From Centroberyx gerrardi (taxonomy: Eukaryota > Chordata > Actinopteri > Beryciformes > Berycidae): 64,000 nucleotides of DNA. The translations under genes were made by a program, and so were the position numbers. Under the pieces are notes generated by a model. That model was given only the letters and a program-made list of their open reading frames with translations. It searched no databases and was not told the origin of the DNA. Positions within the stretch are counted from its first letter, which is position 1, and each line of letters opens with the position of its first letter. Positions 1 through 18,960 of the stretch are shown one piece after another. The stretch lies in assembly GCF_048128805.1 (NCBI RefSeq), contig NC_136005.1:2677530-2741529 (forward strand), read 5' to 3'.

Positions 1-6388
<6,388 letters not shown>

Positions 6389-6533
6389 CACCCAGCACCA
6401 CCTGTCCCGCCCCCACCCGCCCCCCCCCCCCCTTGCACCCCGCCTCGCATCACACCGCCAGACACAAGTGCCGTCAGGAGGGAGGAGGAGGGAGGGAGGA
6501 GGAGGAGGGGGGGGCGGGGGCAGGCCTCTTCCC

Positions 6534-6539
6534 AATAAA
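6534..6539 (+). terminator. pde4 polyadenylation signal AATAAA
   Basis: Canonical AATAAA 146 bp after the pde4 stop, following a G/A-rich 3' UTR. The nearest good signal for this transcript; an extended UTR is not excluded. Confidence 0.75.
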
Positions 6540-9500
6540 GTCTGTAATCACCACAGTCCCTTTACACTGGAGACGCCTCGCTCTGGACCGCAGAGGGACT
6601 TTCCCCCTCTGCTTCATTTTTTAAATCTTGTCAAACAAGAAGAATCGTTTCCGCCTCTTCGGTGCCTGAATGGCCTTGGTGTCCCGTCCCGCTTTGTTGT
6701 AGCTTCAGCTGGGAGCGCCCCACACACACACACACACTGCTGCGGTGGAGCGAGAGGAGAGAAGCCCGCTCCGGGTCTTCTGACCAGAACAAAAGGAAAA
6801 AAAAAAGCAAATGTCTTCCTCCAAATAACTGTTTGTGACATTCAGACGTGAGCGGCGGATAAGGATCGCGGTCGTGTGACAGGGTCTTGGAGATTATTTT
6901 GCACCATAATTTTAATTTAGGATATGAAATTGTTGAGTTCAGTTGGTGTAAGTGAGTATGATTTCTTTTGTTTAAGCCTCTTGAGAATGATGTGAATGAT
7001 GAATCATTTTACCAAATACAGGATGTAGATGAGCAGCGAGAGAATCGACCGACCTAAACCTCAGGGTATGAAGAGAAAATAATTCTAATGTAGCACGGAT
7101 GCGGTGGGTACCCCCGACCTCTGACCCCCGACCTCTGACCCCCGACTGTCTGCTTCCTGTTTGATTTACCTCCATGCCACAGACACTAAACTGAAATATT
7201 GTTTGACCTGTCTTGTCTCTACATTTGATCAAAACCCTTTTTTAGAAAATTTGGCAAAACTCAGGCAATTACATAATATATAGACAACCGTGTAGCATCA
7301 TGAAAATGAATCGCTGAAGTTGAATCTGTCCCTGAAGCTGTGGTTTGTGTTCGGGGGTGCCCCAGTCTCACCTGTTGAAAACCCAAAAGACACCACTGAT
7401 ACGATTAGTCTGATCTTTATTTTTTTACCTGACGTGATGGATTGTTTTTTTTAAACGGTGTCAGCATTTTAAATTTGATTTGGAACCGTTCTTAGTTTAG
7501 CGTTTTCCCGGTCTCGTCTGTGTTTCTGTGCTTCAAAAGTGTTTTTTTTGTTTTTGTTTTGTTTATCAGGTGCCTCCACAGTAGCACTTTAGCGTCTCGC
7601 TCTCCTGTTCAGTGTCAAAGGGCTTCACCCCACCGCAGGCCGACTGATCACAGACAGTACAGTTTGGCTGAAGGTACAGAGAGGCAGGGCGGGAAACTAA
7701 CCAGCCAGACACAGAGGTCGCTTCGTTCAGAAATTCACGAGCCAATGCAACTTCTTACCTGTAAGCTAACAGCTTGGCTACTCGCTAAACTGGCTATAGA
7801 GCATTTGATGGACTTAACCACCAAAAGTCACTAGCATCCCGCTGTCAGCGAGTCGTGAGCCTGGAATTATAAGACTCCATCTGAGTTCAGAGACGCTGGA
7901 GACACTGAAGCCCAGATTCCTCAGTTGCTTGAGCTAAAAGCACAGAGTTTTCATCTTATTCTCTAAGAAATGTATACAAGTTATGGCACAAACAAGCTCT
8001 CTGATAGAGTTCTGCACAAGCAAACAGGCTCTTCATCACCAAAACTGCTTCAGCTGTGAAACGGATCCACAAGGCTGCAGCTTCCTTAGTTCTGAATAGA
8101 CAAACTCTGTCAAAGTCTTTGTGTCTCCTTTCAAATCATCTTATATGAGCTACAATCATTTGGGAGAGTTGGTGTTGGAAGTGTCAGTGAATTGAGCTCA
8201 ATCTTGATTTGCATGGCCTCACCTACAAATCAATATGTGGGCAAAATAATGAGATTTACATTTAATTTACAAGAGGCTTCATTTTTTTTCACCACTATCA
8301 GGCAGATTTCCACTCACTGTGGCAGGTTAGTGAACAGCATGGCTTTCTGTTTTGGTCATTTTGGTGATGCAACACACTCTTCTCTACACAAACCTTTAGT
8401 GAATCTGGGCCTCAGCGTTCCTGTCTGATCCCTTATAGCAAAACTATTACTACTAACCATTTGAATTAGCATTTTTACACACATTTTCAAAGGTTTAACT
8501 ACAGCCACATGTAAAAGTTGTTGGTCATCTTTTATATGAACGTCTCTGTTTTTATCCAAACTGTCAGAAGGGAGCTTATAATTCCACAGTTAACTTAATT
8601 AGTTGATTTCCCGCCCTGCCAGCAGGTATTGAAGTAGCCGTAACGGATAAAGGTGCATCTTTTCAAAACCTTTTCAAAACCTGCAGACAGAAATTAATTT
8701 GCCTCTCGTCCAAACAATACAGTTTGTGCGTCGTTCCATCCAGTTCTCTGTCTTATTCGGTGGTGGAAAACCGCTCCACTGGGAAAACTGTGTGCCATGA
8801 AGTGTTTAACAGACACAAAACACCTGCCAGCCTAAGATGCTCTACATTTTTACACTAGAGATTTTAACCTGATGATTGTATCGAAGTCGCTGACTTTATA
8901 GTGTTAGTTTTTACGAATGATAACAGTATTTAAAGCAGACGATTCGTTAGATTTTGCTCAATCTAGGATCCGTCCGTTCAGCCCTTTCCTAATCAGATGG
9001 GTGAGATTTGAGGATGTGTGTAGTTTCAGGAGTTCATGACCTTTTTTCTGTAAGCAGTTCAGTGTGGAAGCGTGTTGTTCTGTCGACGTCACTGAGGTAG
9101 AAAAGCCAGGAAGCGAGCGAGCACTACAGAAGATACGATGCCCTTCCTGGTTAGGCCGTAGTAGAAAACACTAGTCCAACAGTATTCCATTAACAGCTAG
9201 TAAGCTTCATTACTCAGCCTTACCTGTGGTAGGAGTGGCTGCAGCCTAGTGTTAAAGGGCCGTTCCACTGTTTTCAACTCTTGCTGGATGATATTTAATA
9301 CCTCAGACTGTCGTTTGACTCGTTTTGCCTTTTGAGATGTTTGAAAGGTTCCTACACACTTCTTCTGGAAAAGGTTTGGAAATTACACAGAGTCTGGAAA
9401 AGTATGGAAATATGTATTCGCTTGTCAGATGAAAACCTTGTATGTCCAAAATGTCAACTTTTCAGGAAATAAAAAAAAAAAAAGAGTCTTGTTTTAGCTT

Positions 9501-9692
9501 GACAACAATGTATTTCTGAGTTTATCTAATGGATTTTGAAGGATTTAATGAGCCCAATGGTTTCTAAAACCATAGAGAACCATGTGACCCTTCAACTGAA
9601 GTTAAAACATGAAAATCACCAAAGTTGGATTACAAGGTTTTCTCATGACAACAGTGATATTATGGTTCTGTACTGATACACGTTCTCAGTAC

Positions 9693-9819
9693 ACAGTAAA
9701 ATTGTCGGTGTTAATTTAACTCCTAAAGTGGACTCATATAAACATCATTTTAACAGTTTGTTTATGTGAGTCCCTTTTACACTTTCGGAGTTAAATTAAC
9801 ACTGACTAGATTCACTGTC
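9693..9819. mobile_element. Small palindromic MITE
   Basis: A 127-bp inverted repeat. The left arm holds acagtaaaattg then gtgttaatttaactc; the right arm holds gagttaaattaacac then ttcactgt. No coding capacity. A short hairpin-like non-autonomous DNA element; superfamily not assigned. Confidence 0.7.
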
Positions 9820-10496
9820 ATTTCACAGAATGAAATACCGGTTGTTGTGAGGAATAATCTTCTGTTATAGAACGCCGTTGCTTACTTGACGGTCATAATG
9901 CCAAGACAGATCACATTAGACATCATACAACACATTAAGTAAAAGTAAAAGTAAAACTATGGACTTTTTAAAAGGAAAGTGTGTTGGAACTGTATTTTAG
10001 GATCCATTTTCTGCTGACTGCACACTCCCTTCGGCCTCCTGTGCATCTCCAAATGAACCTTAGATGCCTTCAAAAAAAAAAAAAAACTCTCCATGTGATG
10101 AAAATGCCATGTTGACCTCAGCCGTCTCAGACTTTTAAGAAAGTTGTTCCACTGTGTCATGATTCAGCCTCTGCCAGCGAGCTTCCCCTTCCTCTACCGG
10201 CGGCAGGTTTTGGCAATTCAGCGCTGGTTTTAAGACGGATGCTCAAAAGTGTCATCAAAAGGGAAAAGCAGCCAGTGAGGGCATCAAGCCTTAAAAAAAG
10301 ACATGAAGAAGCTGACATAGTAAGAAAAAGAGAAATGTTTCTTCCTTTTTTTCTTACTATCTCTGCTTCTTAACATTTGTTTAAACCAGCTGCTTTTTCA
10401 ATAGAACAAGTCCACATTCCTCAGTACAAATTCCCGTAAAAAAGTAAACTTAAAGTAATAATCCATGTCATTTTCATATAAATAAATGTAATTTTT

Positions 10497-10800
10497 CAAC
10501 AGTGATCCAAACTATTTCCAGTTCATAAATCTTTTCCACTGTCTGTTCTTAACAGCCGGTGTCTGGTCGCTCTTTCCTGCCACACAGGAAGTGATGCGTT
10601 TTACGTTTCCCGGTTTGTTTGGAATAAACAGAAGAAGAAGAACTGGGTAGTTAGCATGAGCAGCGATAGCCACCATGACTGAACAGACAAAGAAAAGAGA
10701 AACTCAAACTGCAGCAACAGAAAACCCAAGCTCCGCCCACACTGTTTGATTGATAGGTGATGAGGCTGAGCAACAAAGATGGAGACAAAAATGTAATTTA
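10497..10800 (+). mobile_element. Interspersed repeat family A, copy 2 of 3
   Basis: Same family as 4262-4480 and 23667-23960. This copy continues through ctccgcccacactgtttgat and a tgaggctgagcaacaaagat block, both shared with the 23.7-kb copy. Confidence 0.7.
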
Positions 10801-12159
10801 TCCATTTTGTTGAGTAGCTTTGAAGTTTTGAGAGGGAATTAAAAATCTTTTTCGGTTAAAGTCAAAAAACAAGAATTTCGTGGATTACCACTTAAAAGTT
10901 TCATTGTAAAATTTCTCCATTTTGAAGCGTTTTGATGCCGTTTAAATCGATGCGAAACAGAAACATATCACTCTTCTCAGAAAAAAAAATCACACCTACA
11001 AGTTTAACATGACATTTTCATCAAAAGGGATTTCCATGGATTTGAAACACTGAAGCTACTAGTTAGTTTTGAGATGCTACAGCAGAGTTGAGTCAGCAGA
11101 ACGGAGACTCGGTGTCTCAGTAACGAGCGACGGTCTGAGGTGTTAAGAGACAGGAAGTGGCCCAGTGTTGAGACAGCGCTGCGGCTCTTTACAGGAAGTT
11201 GTCATACAGTGCCATACAGTGTTAAATGTGTTGACGAGCAGCGCGCCGCGTCGCGCTGACACTGCCACCGTTAACCTCCATGTCGTCTCGTTCTCTCAGC
11301 CTCCGTGTCGTGCGAAGTTCTACAAGATATTTATTCTTAATACGTGTCTTTTTCGAGACAAAGTACTGTAAGATACGAGTTTTGATTTCATGTTCTGGAG
11401 CCGAAAAATCAAGTATACCTTACAGAGATGTATGTATACGTCTGCCACTCCAATGTCTGTTGAGAGAAAACGACTAGATTTTGTTTCTCATTTTAAGCCA
11501 AAAGAGTCTCGGGAGTTCAGGGTGTTTCAAGTGGAAAATGCCAATAAATTATATGGAAATTTACCTCAGACTGCCTCTGTTTTTCTTGCCATGCCTTTAC
11601 CTCACACCTGGTTTTCCTGTAGAGTTTAAAGGGGAGGGGGCAGGGATCCTTCACTGTTCCTACAGTTTTATATCATTACACTGAGTCTATTGAAACACAC
11701 CTGTGAACTTTTTTCATGTGAAAATAATTTAGAAATATTTTTAGTACTTTATTCTCTAGCATCCTTTTTATTTCCATCCTCGAGTTCCAGGCTGTTTTTA
11801 GGGCGTTTCAAGCTGCCAGAAAGAGACACTTCTCTGATTGGCTGGCATTACTAGAGGCTCCGCCCTCCTCCCTCCTCCCTGCCCCAAAAGCAAGATGATT
11901 GGTCAACTTAGTAAGGTAAGCTTGCTACATCACAAACCAGCTGTTCTGATTGGCCCGTTTCAGAGGCAACATCAGAGCGTTGGAAAAACAACAAATAGTA
12001 CAGTTTTCAGTTTTTACTGAGCGAGGATCAGAATCAAAATAGAATTGTTGAGGTTATGACTTTGACACCTGACATCTGACTCCTCTGAAAGTCTTTTGAA
12101 AAGCAACATCCAGAAAAAGAAAGACTGAAAAGCTTCCAGAGAACCAGTTCAGCTGTGAT

Positions 12160-12395
12160 GAGCTGCAGTGGCTCAGAGGGTTAAACAGCTACAGGGTGGT
12201 TTTAAGGTTGTGGGTTCAAGCCCCGTTTCTAAGAATCTTTTGCAGGACAGCATGCAGAGGAAAGACTGAAAAGCTCTGAGAGAAGATCTTCAGGTGTGAA
12301 GAAGACCTGGTGGTGTGACGGTGTCGTTTTCAGCGCAGACTCTGGGTTCATCTGAAGCTGTTGGGTCGCTGGTTCGAGTCCCACTGTGACCCCTA
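12160..12395 (+). mobile_element. tRNA-derived SINE-like sequence
   Basis: TGGCTCAGAGGG (12168-12179) and GGTTCAAGCCC (12211-12221) fit polymerase III A and B boxes at tRNA-like spacing. A second B-box-like ggttcgagtcc follows near 12372. No convincing cloverleaf or acceptor stem, so this is read as one or two degenerate SINE heads and not a functional tRNA. Confidence 0.55.
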
Positions 12396-13359
12396 AACAC
12401 TGAGGTGGCTTCTTATTCTGCTATAAAATTAGGAAATGTCCCTTTGACTCTAAACTATATTACTGATGACAAGATCCATTCACGTGCTTGAAGTGGGGAG
12501 AGAAAGGCATATGTAGCTTGTTTCTGTGTTTCTCATGCTTTCGTCAGCTAATTCCCCTTTATCCCATAAACTCCAACACAAATCCATACATGCAGGTAAG
12601 CACACACACACACACACACACACATTACACCACACCATGAAGATGGACAGAGCTGGAAAATGTCCTAACTCTTTAGCCGTCAACAGCCGCTGCTTTGACG
12701 AGACTCACCATTTGGGAATGTGATGATGAGCACATGAAATATTGACAAAGCACATATTTGAAGGCGAGACTCCGGCATAAATGCATAAACATGAGATGGT
12801 ATTTTTTTAAGTATGCATGAGAATGTTTGCTACAAAATGAGACATCTTCATCAGGAAAAAAAGAACTAATGGCAAAAAAGAAAGGTGCAACCTTACAAAA
12901 TGTTTAATGGCACAAAATTAAACAAATTACGGTAAAAAGAGTATATAACTTATGTTCATTTATGACCAAGGTTTTATGACCTAGGACAGATTGCATCCTT
13001 TAGATTTGGTGATATGGAGGATGTTCTTCAGATACTTTATCCCACAAACTGGATACAACATTTTGGAAGAACTACCAATATTGTTTCTCCACTAAGGATA
13101 GAGTTGCTACAAAAGGAGACACTTTAATTGCTTGCCCATGTATTAGATTTGTGTGTCAGTCCTGAAAATCATGTTAGAGTGGAATGGGGAAAAAAAAAAA
13201 AAAGTTGCCATTTCCATTTCTTCCTTGAACTTGATTAGCCTCGTGAAAATCCACTTTATAATTTCAAAACTACATGACCACTATAATTTCTCTTCTTCCT
13301 CACAGAAAAAAGGGAATAAAGGGCAGGAAGGCAAAATGAACAAATAAGTTAGCATGGAC

Positions 13360-13365
13360 TTTAAT
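13360..13365 (-). terminator. Possible ifi30 poly(A) signal ATTAAA
   Basis: ATTAAA on the minus strand about 120 bp after the ifi30 stop. It is the common variant hexamer. Chosen because no AATAAA is closer; weak on its own. Confidence 0.35.
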
Positions 13366-13486
13366 GTCTGTACAAACTGTTAGCTCACATCATCTGATCG
13401 TTACACTCGTTATAATCTGCTGTGTTTCTGCAGGAGCTGCAGGCAGGAAACAGACGATGATGTTGATGTTGATGTGTAACTTGTGT

Positions 13487-16400
13487 TCAACATAAGCTCC
13501 TGTCCAGTTTGACCTGCGCTCCGGTGCAGGCGGGCGGCTTCCCTCCCTAAACACAAACATTAATATCACAATCCCATCCCATCATGTGACTGTACGCCAG
13601 GCTCTGATACTTAAAATATTTGATATTCAAGAAGTTCTAAGAATCAGAATCACTTAATTCATCCAAGTCCAAAAAATGATAAATATAAATAAAAGTACAA
13701 CTATTTTCTTATGTTACCTAAAAAAATAACTATTCTGGACAACAGATCACATATAGAGCAAGACATACTGCATATATAGATCACTACATACAGCATATAT
13801 TCAATATATAGAATATACAAAGTGATTCTCACCTTGTAGAGTTGGCACACCAAATGGAAAAGTGATGACATTGCCTTGTCCTGATTCTCGTCTGTGTATT
13901 CCTGTAAGAGAACAGCAGATTATCTTTGATCTATCATGACCTTTAGTCTGTTTTACATGTCAGAAATGTACAGAACTGTCATCTAAAACCACATAACAGC
14001 TCTTTGGTTCATCAGTACTTTAAATGCTTGCGTACACCAATGAAAATGAAATATTCTCTTGACCGAACGTTTCTCAGAGACAGAATAATCTGATTGGTTG
14101 AGTTAAACCTCAGTGGACGGAGCCAAAGTACCACAGTTTTTCCGGCTAAGTAGCGTTAGCCTGAAGCCCAGTGAAAAAGACAAGAGGTAAGAGAGGAGGA
14201 AGCTAATATTATGAAGCCTAGCGCTCTGCTACTAGCTGAAAAAACACAATCTACCATACTAAGTTATCTAGGTTAGCTAGTTAGCTAGCTGACCTTCCAA
14301 ATTCAAACTAGCCATACTAGCCTATAGCTATCTAGGTAAGCTAGTTAGCTAGCTGCTGACCTTCAACATCATTAATAAATGGAAAAAGAAGTCATTTTTC
14401 ACAATTTAGATTTTTACATCTCTTTAGACCAGAGTTCCTTCTTTGCCATTGAAGTTTGCCAGTTAGCTAACATTTGGCTCCGCCCACTGAGGTTTAACTC
14501 AATAATTCTGAGAAATGTTTGTATAATAAAACTGATGCAGTTTATATATCCACGACGGACAGATGCAGTGCAGTCTCAGCGGTGTTTTACCCCGTTGAAG
14601 GTGACCCAGGGGACGTGGTTGTGGGCGGGGTTTAGCGCTCTGGTCATGATGGCGTTGTTGTGCATCAGTTTGTAGCCCAGATCTCCTTTCACACAGGAGT
14701 CGATGTTGGACCACGACACTGCAGGGGCATAAAGCTGCAGACACTGGACCAAGACGACAGAGCAGCATCACCAACAATACACATGCAGTGTATTAGTTTA
14801 TTCAGAGTTTGATAACATACCAAGAAATATGAGACTACAGTCAATTTTCTCTTAATTCTCTAGAAAGATGATATTGGAAGTCCTGGATGAAGAAATCCAG
14901 GAAATCCATTTACAGTGTGGAAGACCCATGGAATGCTACGCAAGCTAACGTTGCAGTTCAAATTTCAGTTCAACCTGGGTTCAAATTTCCAATACCACTG
15001 CAGGTCTTGCAGAAGAAGTTTGTTGAGGGTCAGTGAATGGTTTTTCTTTCAATACTCACAGGTTGGGCAGCGTTGAGAACGTTGGCTGCTGATTCCATGC
15101 AGTTGATGACTTGAAACGCTGCGTGGCCCGCTGAATTGATGATACAGGCCTGAGGAACACATTATCAATCCAAACTGATTAGATTCTTGTTTAAGAAAAT
15201 GCACTGTGCTATAGGTGATGAAGCAGTCAGCATGCAAACCTCAATCATGTTCCCGAGGCATTCAGGCTGTCCATGCTGACAGGTGAAGGGAGAATTTGCT
15301 GACGGAAGCTCCTAGAAGGAAAACCAAGGATGAATCTTGATTCTTTGTAGGGCTTTCAAACCAGGAAGTTGACTTGGTTAATTGCTGCAGACACATTGCA
15401 AGGCAGAAATAATACAGGACTGGCATTTGGTTCAGGACGAAATCTAACAAGACCACAGAGTGCAGAAACAGACTAAAGATTACCTACATTCAATGCTGAA
15501 GAATGGGCGCAAATGAGGTCAGCCTATCTAAGAACTACCATAAAGGACCAGGGTTAGCGTACCTTAGCGTTGCCATAAGACCAGAGTTAGCTTACCTTAG
15601 CGTTGCCAAAGGGGACTAGGGTTAGCGTACCTTAGCGTTGCGATAAGACCAGAGTTAGCGTACCTTAGCGTTGCCATAAGACCAGAGTTAGCTTACCTTA
15701 GCGTTGCCATAAGACCAGAGTTAGCTTACCTTAGCGTTGCCGTAGTGGACCAGGGTTAGCGCACCTTAGCATTGCCATAAAGGACCAGGGTTAGCGCACC
15801 TTAGCGTTGCCATAAGGACCAGGGTTAGCGTACCCTAGCGTTGCCATAGTGGACCAGGGTTAGCGCACCTTAGCGTTGTTATAAGGACCAGTGTTAGCGT
15901 ACCTTAGTGTTGCCATAAAGGACCAGGGTTAGCGCACCTTAGCGTTGCCATAAGGACCAGGGTTAGCGTACCCTAGCATTGCCATAGTGGACCAGGGTTA
16001 GCGCATCTTAGCGTTGCCATAAAGGACCAGGGTTAGCGCACCTTAGCGTTGCCATAAAGGACCAGGGTTAGCGCACCTTAGCGTTGCCATAGGGGACCAG
16101 GGTTAGCGTACCCTAGCGTTGCCATAGTGGACCAGGGTTAGCGCATCTTAGCGTTGCCATAAAGGACCAGGGTTAGCGTACCTTAGCGTTGCCATAAAGG
16201 ACCAGGGTTAGCGTACCCTAGCGTTGCCATAGTGGACCAGGGTTAGCGCATCTTAGCGTTGCCATAAAGGACCAGGGTTAGCGCATCTTAGCATTGCCAT
16301 AAAGGACCAGGGTTAGCGTACCTTAGCGTTGCCATAAGGACCAGGGTTAGCGTACCTTAGCGATGCCATAAGGACCAGGGTTAGCGTACCTTAGCGATGC

Positions 16401-18380
16401 CATAAGGACCAGGGTTAGCGTACCTTAGCGATGCCATAAGGACCAGGGTTAGCGTACCTTAGCGATGCCATAAGGACCAGGGTTAGCGTACCTTAGCGTT
16501 GCCATAGGGGATCAGGTTGACGGTCATGATGTCCTGCAGCATGGTCCAGGTAGGGAAGAGCTGCTGGGTGATGAAGGCTCTGCAGCCCGGACAGAGACTC
16601 TCATAGTACAGAGAGACTACGACTGGAGGAACGGCCGGGTCGGGCCTGGTGGCGGTCAGCTCCATACACTGCTTCTGCACCTACACACCATGAAAAACAA
16701 ACCTTCTGTAAAACGGAACAGGTCCGTTCAAATATTGCTTTTTCACTATGGCCATAGACTTGCTATGAGCAGAGACACCTTAACTGGATCTATGTAAAAT
16801 CTGGAGATGAATTAGACAGAAGACAGTGAATTTGGAAAGATGGAAAAGATGTCAGAGCACCAAGATGGATTTTATGGGGATAATATGCCACATTCATGTC
16901 AGATTTACTGTAAATATAACCTGACCACTGGGGAAAAAAAAAACATTCATGTCTGCCTCTGACTTGTGACTTTAATTAAAAGTAGGATATGTGAGAATTT
17001 GTTATCTGCTCCAATAATACCACAGATCCAAGGTCATTCAGGAAATGAAAACACTGGATGATTCTTATGTATTATTAATTCTTACTGAGCTCTCATCACT
17101 ATAAGAACAGATGACATTTGAATGTACTACACAATGGGGTACACATAAAATCAGACCAATTTACTTAAAACTTATTTTACAAGTTTGTCACAAGGAAGCC
17201 ACTGTGTTCATGCACCTGGTCCACTGATAAACAGGTCAGATCCCCATTGTGTTCAAGGGGAGAATGAACAGAACAGTTAATTGAACCTTGGTGAACCACA
17301 AGCCTGTGAGGCACGATAAAACTCAAGAAAATTTTTTTTTTTTTTCCAGCTTTCAGTCATCTTAAAACTCATTAGACATTGTACAGTAACGGTCCACAGT
17401 CTAGTCTGTGACCCAGACCTCCAGTGTGGCTGCTGGGCTGCAGTCACATGCTGTTTCTGGGAAATTCAGAACCTCTGGTGCTCAATTTCTAAAGCATGAT
17501 TCTCATTTCAGTTCAGACAAGGGAATCTTTGACAGAACTCGACTGAACTCATGATGAAAGACAGTGTTTTGGGAATAACAGCCATAAATAACGAAATAAA
17601 TAACATTTTAAATGTGTATATGTTGTCTTCTTCCATAACGTATACAGGGTTTTGGGAATGAACTCTTCCACTCATGATGGGAAAAGTGCGTTAAAAATAA
17701 TGGCCATTCGCAAATCACCCATAAGACAAGCTTAGCAAATCATCTCACTAGTGTAGAATATAATTCATAATAAAGCCTACAACCTATAAATCTGGACAAA
17801 TAATAAAATTGCCCACAAGGGGAAAAAAAGGAATGCATATGAAGCTTGATATATTATTAGGTTTTTAGTGTAGTTTTTTCCAGAGTGAATTATGAGTGCA
17901 ACAGTAGAATAACTCATAATTCAAGCAAACAATAGTAAGAGTTAATTCCCACAGTCAGAAAAATGAATTTAGCATCCAGAGTCAGACAGACTATTTAGTA
18001 AAAGAAGATAGATAAAGAAGATATAGATAAAATCCCTCTCTCCTTAGCTGCTTTATAATAATTCTACTGTCACAGGAATATTATCAGGCCTTGAACCTCC
18101 AGATTTTTTGGCTGCTAGCAATTTTAGTGATCTAAAAATTGCAACTCATTGCAAGTCACTCTGCATAAGAGTTTCAGCTAAGACGGAAATGTAAATGCAG
18201 ATCCCTGCAGATAGATGACAGCAGGTAAAATCTACTCACCTTGCATTCCAGTGCGATTTCCAGGGAGCGACACCACTGGGACGGAGGATAGGGGCAGGAC
18301 GGTTTGGGATGGGACTTTCCTTCACTGCTCTGGTCAGTGAAGAAGAGTAAAAACACAGCGAGCAGCACTGTCAGCTTCAT
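13487..18380 (-). CDS. ifi30: Gamma-interferon-inducible lysosomal thiol reductase (GILT)
   Basis: Exons in transcript order: 18240-18380, 16492-16680, 15240-15311, 15060-15149, 14591-14743, 13833-13901, 13487-13546. Every intron is phase 0, giving 257 residues (human GILT about 250). The enzyme reduces disulfides of endocytosed proteins in the lysosome, aiding MHC class II processing. Seen: signal peptide ([14 protein letters not shown]), [11 protein letters not shown], active-site CPGC in [12 protein letters not shown] (exon 2), PYGNAK, and the GILT signature CQHG-x2-EC-x2-N-x4-C split between exons 3 and 4. Then CLQLYAP and HVPWVTFNG. The start at 18380 was preferred for its -3 purine; an in-frame ATG 12 bp upstream (MTADMKL) would add four residues. 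Exon 2's donor AAG|GTACGC is off consensus, and copies of it make up the adjacent minisatellite. Confidence 0.96.
14030..14530. mobile_element. Inverted-repeat MITE family B, copy 1 of 3 (ifi30 intron 5)
   Basis: Arms contain ggttgagttaaacctcagtg and, inverted, cactgaggtttaactcaa. The inner part is rich in agctagttagctagct and mirrored ctaggttagctag blocks. The same architecture recurs at 22245-22755 and 57108-57575. No open frame. A non-autonomous DNA transposon judged by symmetry. Confidence 0.75.
15537..16491 (-). repeat. 34-35-bp minisatellite made of copies of the ifi30 exon-2 splice donor
   Basis: Counting the ccag(g/a)gttagc blocks gives 28 tandem units filling intron 2 right up to exon 2. 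On the ifi30 strand a unit reads TATGGCAACGCTAAG then GTACGCTAACCCTGGTCCT. This duplicates the last codons of exon 2 (Tyr-Gly-Asn-Ala-Lys) plus the real donor. The copies nearest the exon have ATC in place of AAC. Distal copies near 15590, 15690 and 15727 read AAG|GTAAGC, closer to consensus than the true site. Several copies with gcatc on the + strand have lost the GT. Reading on from exon 2 hits TAA within three codons. Confidence 0.93.
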
Positions 18381-18631
18381 GTCTGCAGTCATGAAGAGGA
18401 AACACTGCACACTGACCCAGAGCAGAGATAACAAACCACACAGGCTGACTGGTGGCTCCTCCTCGGTCTGGAGTGATCCCAGCTGACTGAGCCCAATCAG
18501 GCTGATTAATCAATACCAGGTGTCACTGACTGTGCTGCTTTCAGGCGCTCTTCTTCTACTTCTGAGTTCGAAGGTCCGTAAATACGACTTGTGGGTGCAT
18601 TCAAGTGCTTTTGGAGTGTCGGAAATTAGTG

Positions 18632-18960
18632 CTGAAACAAGTATTTGATTAATCAATTAGTCGATTGAGAGAAAATTAATGAATTATACTTTTGAAAATC
18701 AATTACTCGTTTCAGTCATTTATCAAGTAAAAATACCAAACATTTGCTGGTTAAAGCTTCACAAAGGCTAAGATTTTTTTGCTTTTCTCCATTTCATCTT
18801 ATTATAAAATGATCTTTTTTGGGCTATTCAGCAAATTTAAGAATCACTTTGGGTTCTGATAACCTGTGATGGCCATTTGTCATTATTTTTGACATTTTAT
18901 AAACTAAACGATGTGATACTAACCGAATCTGCTGCTATCACAAATCAAAAATTGAACAAA
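18632..18960. mobile_element. hAT-like element remnant
   Basis: gattaatcaattagtcgatt followed by gttaaagcttcacaaaggct and a T-rich stretch. The gattaatcg-rich ends match 20897-20967 and 49165-49277. This end motif is typical of abundant fish hAT non-autonomous elements. Confidence 0.45.

Larger units (their letters stand above)
6540..13486. other. Intergenic region between pde4 and ifi30
   Basis: No exon-like open frame with splice context was found on either strand. Holds interspersed repeats (separate entries), short CA runs near 6.72 and 12.6 kb, and unique A/T-rich DNA. It is the convergent 3' flank of two genes, so long UTRs may occupy parts of it. Confidence 0.6.

Noticed and set aside
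12160..12240. Possible tRNA gene (A and B boxes)
   Set aside because: No paired acceptor stem or sensible anticodon arm; better explained as a SINE head. The same applies at 28.5, 29.2/29.8 and 33.9 kb.
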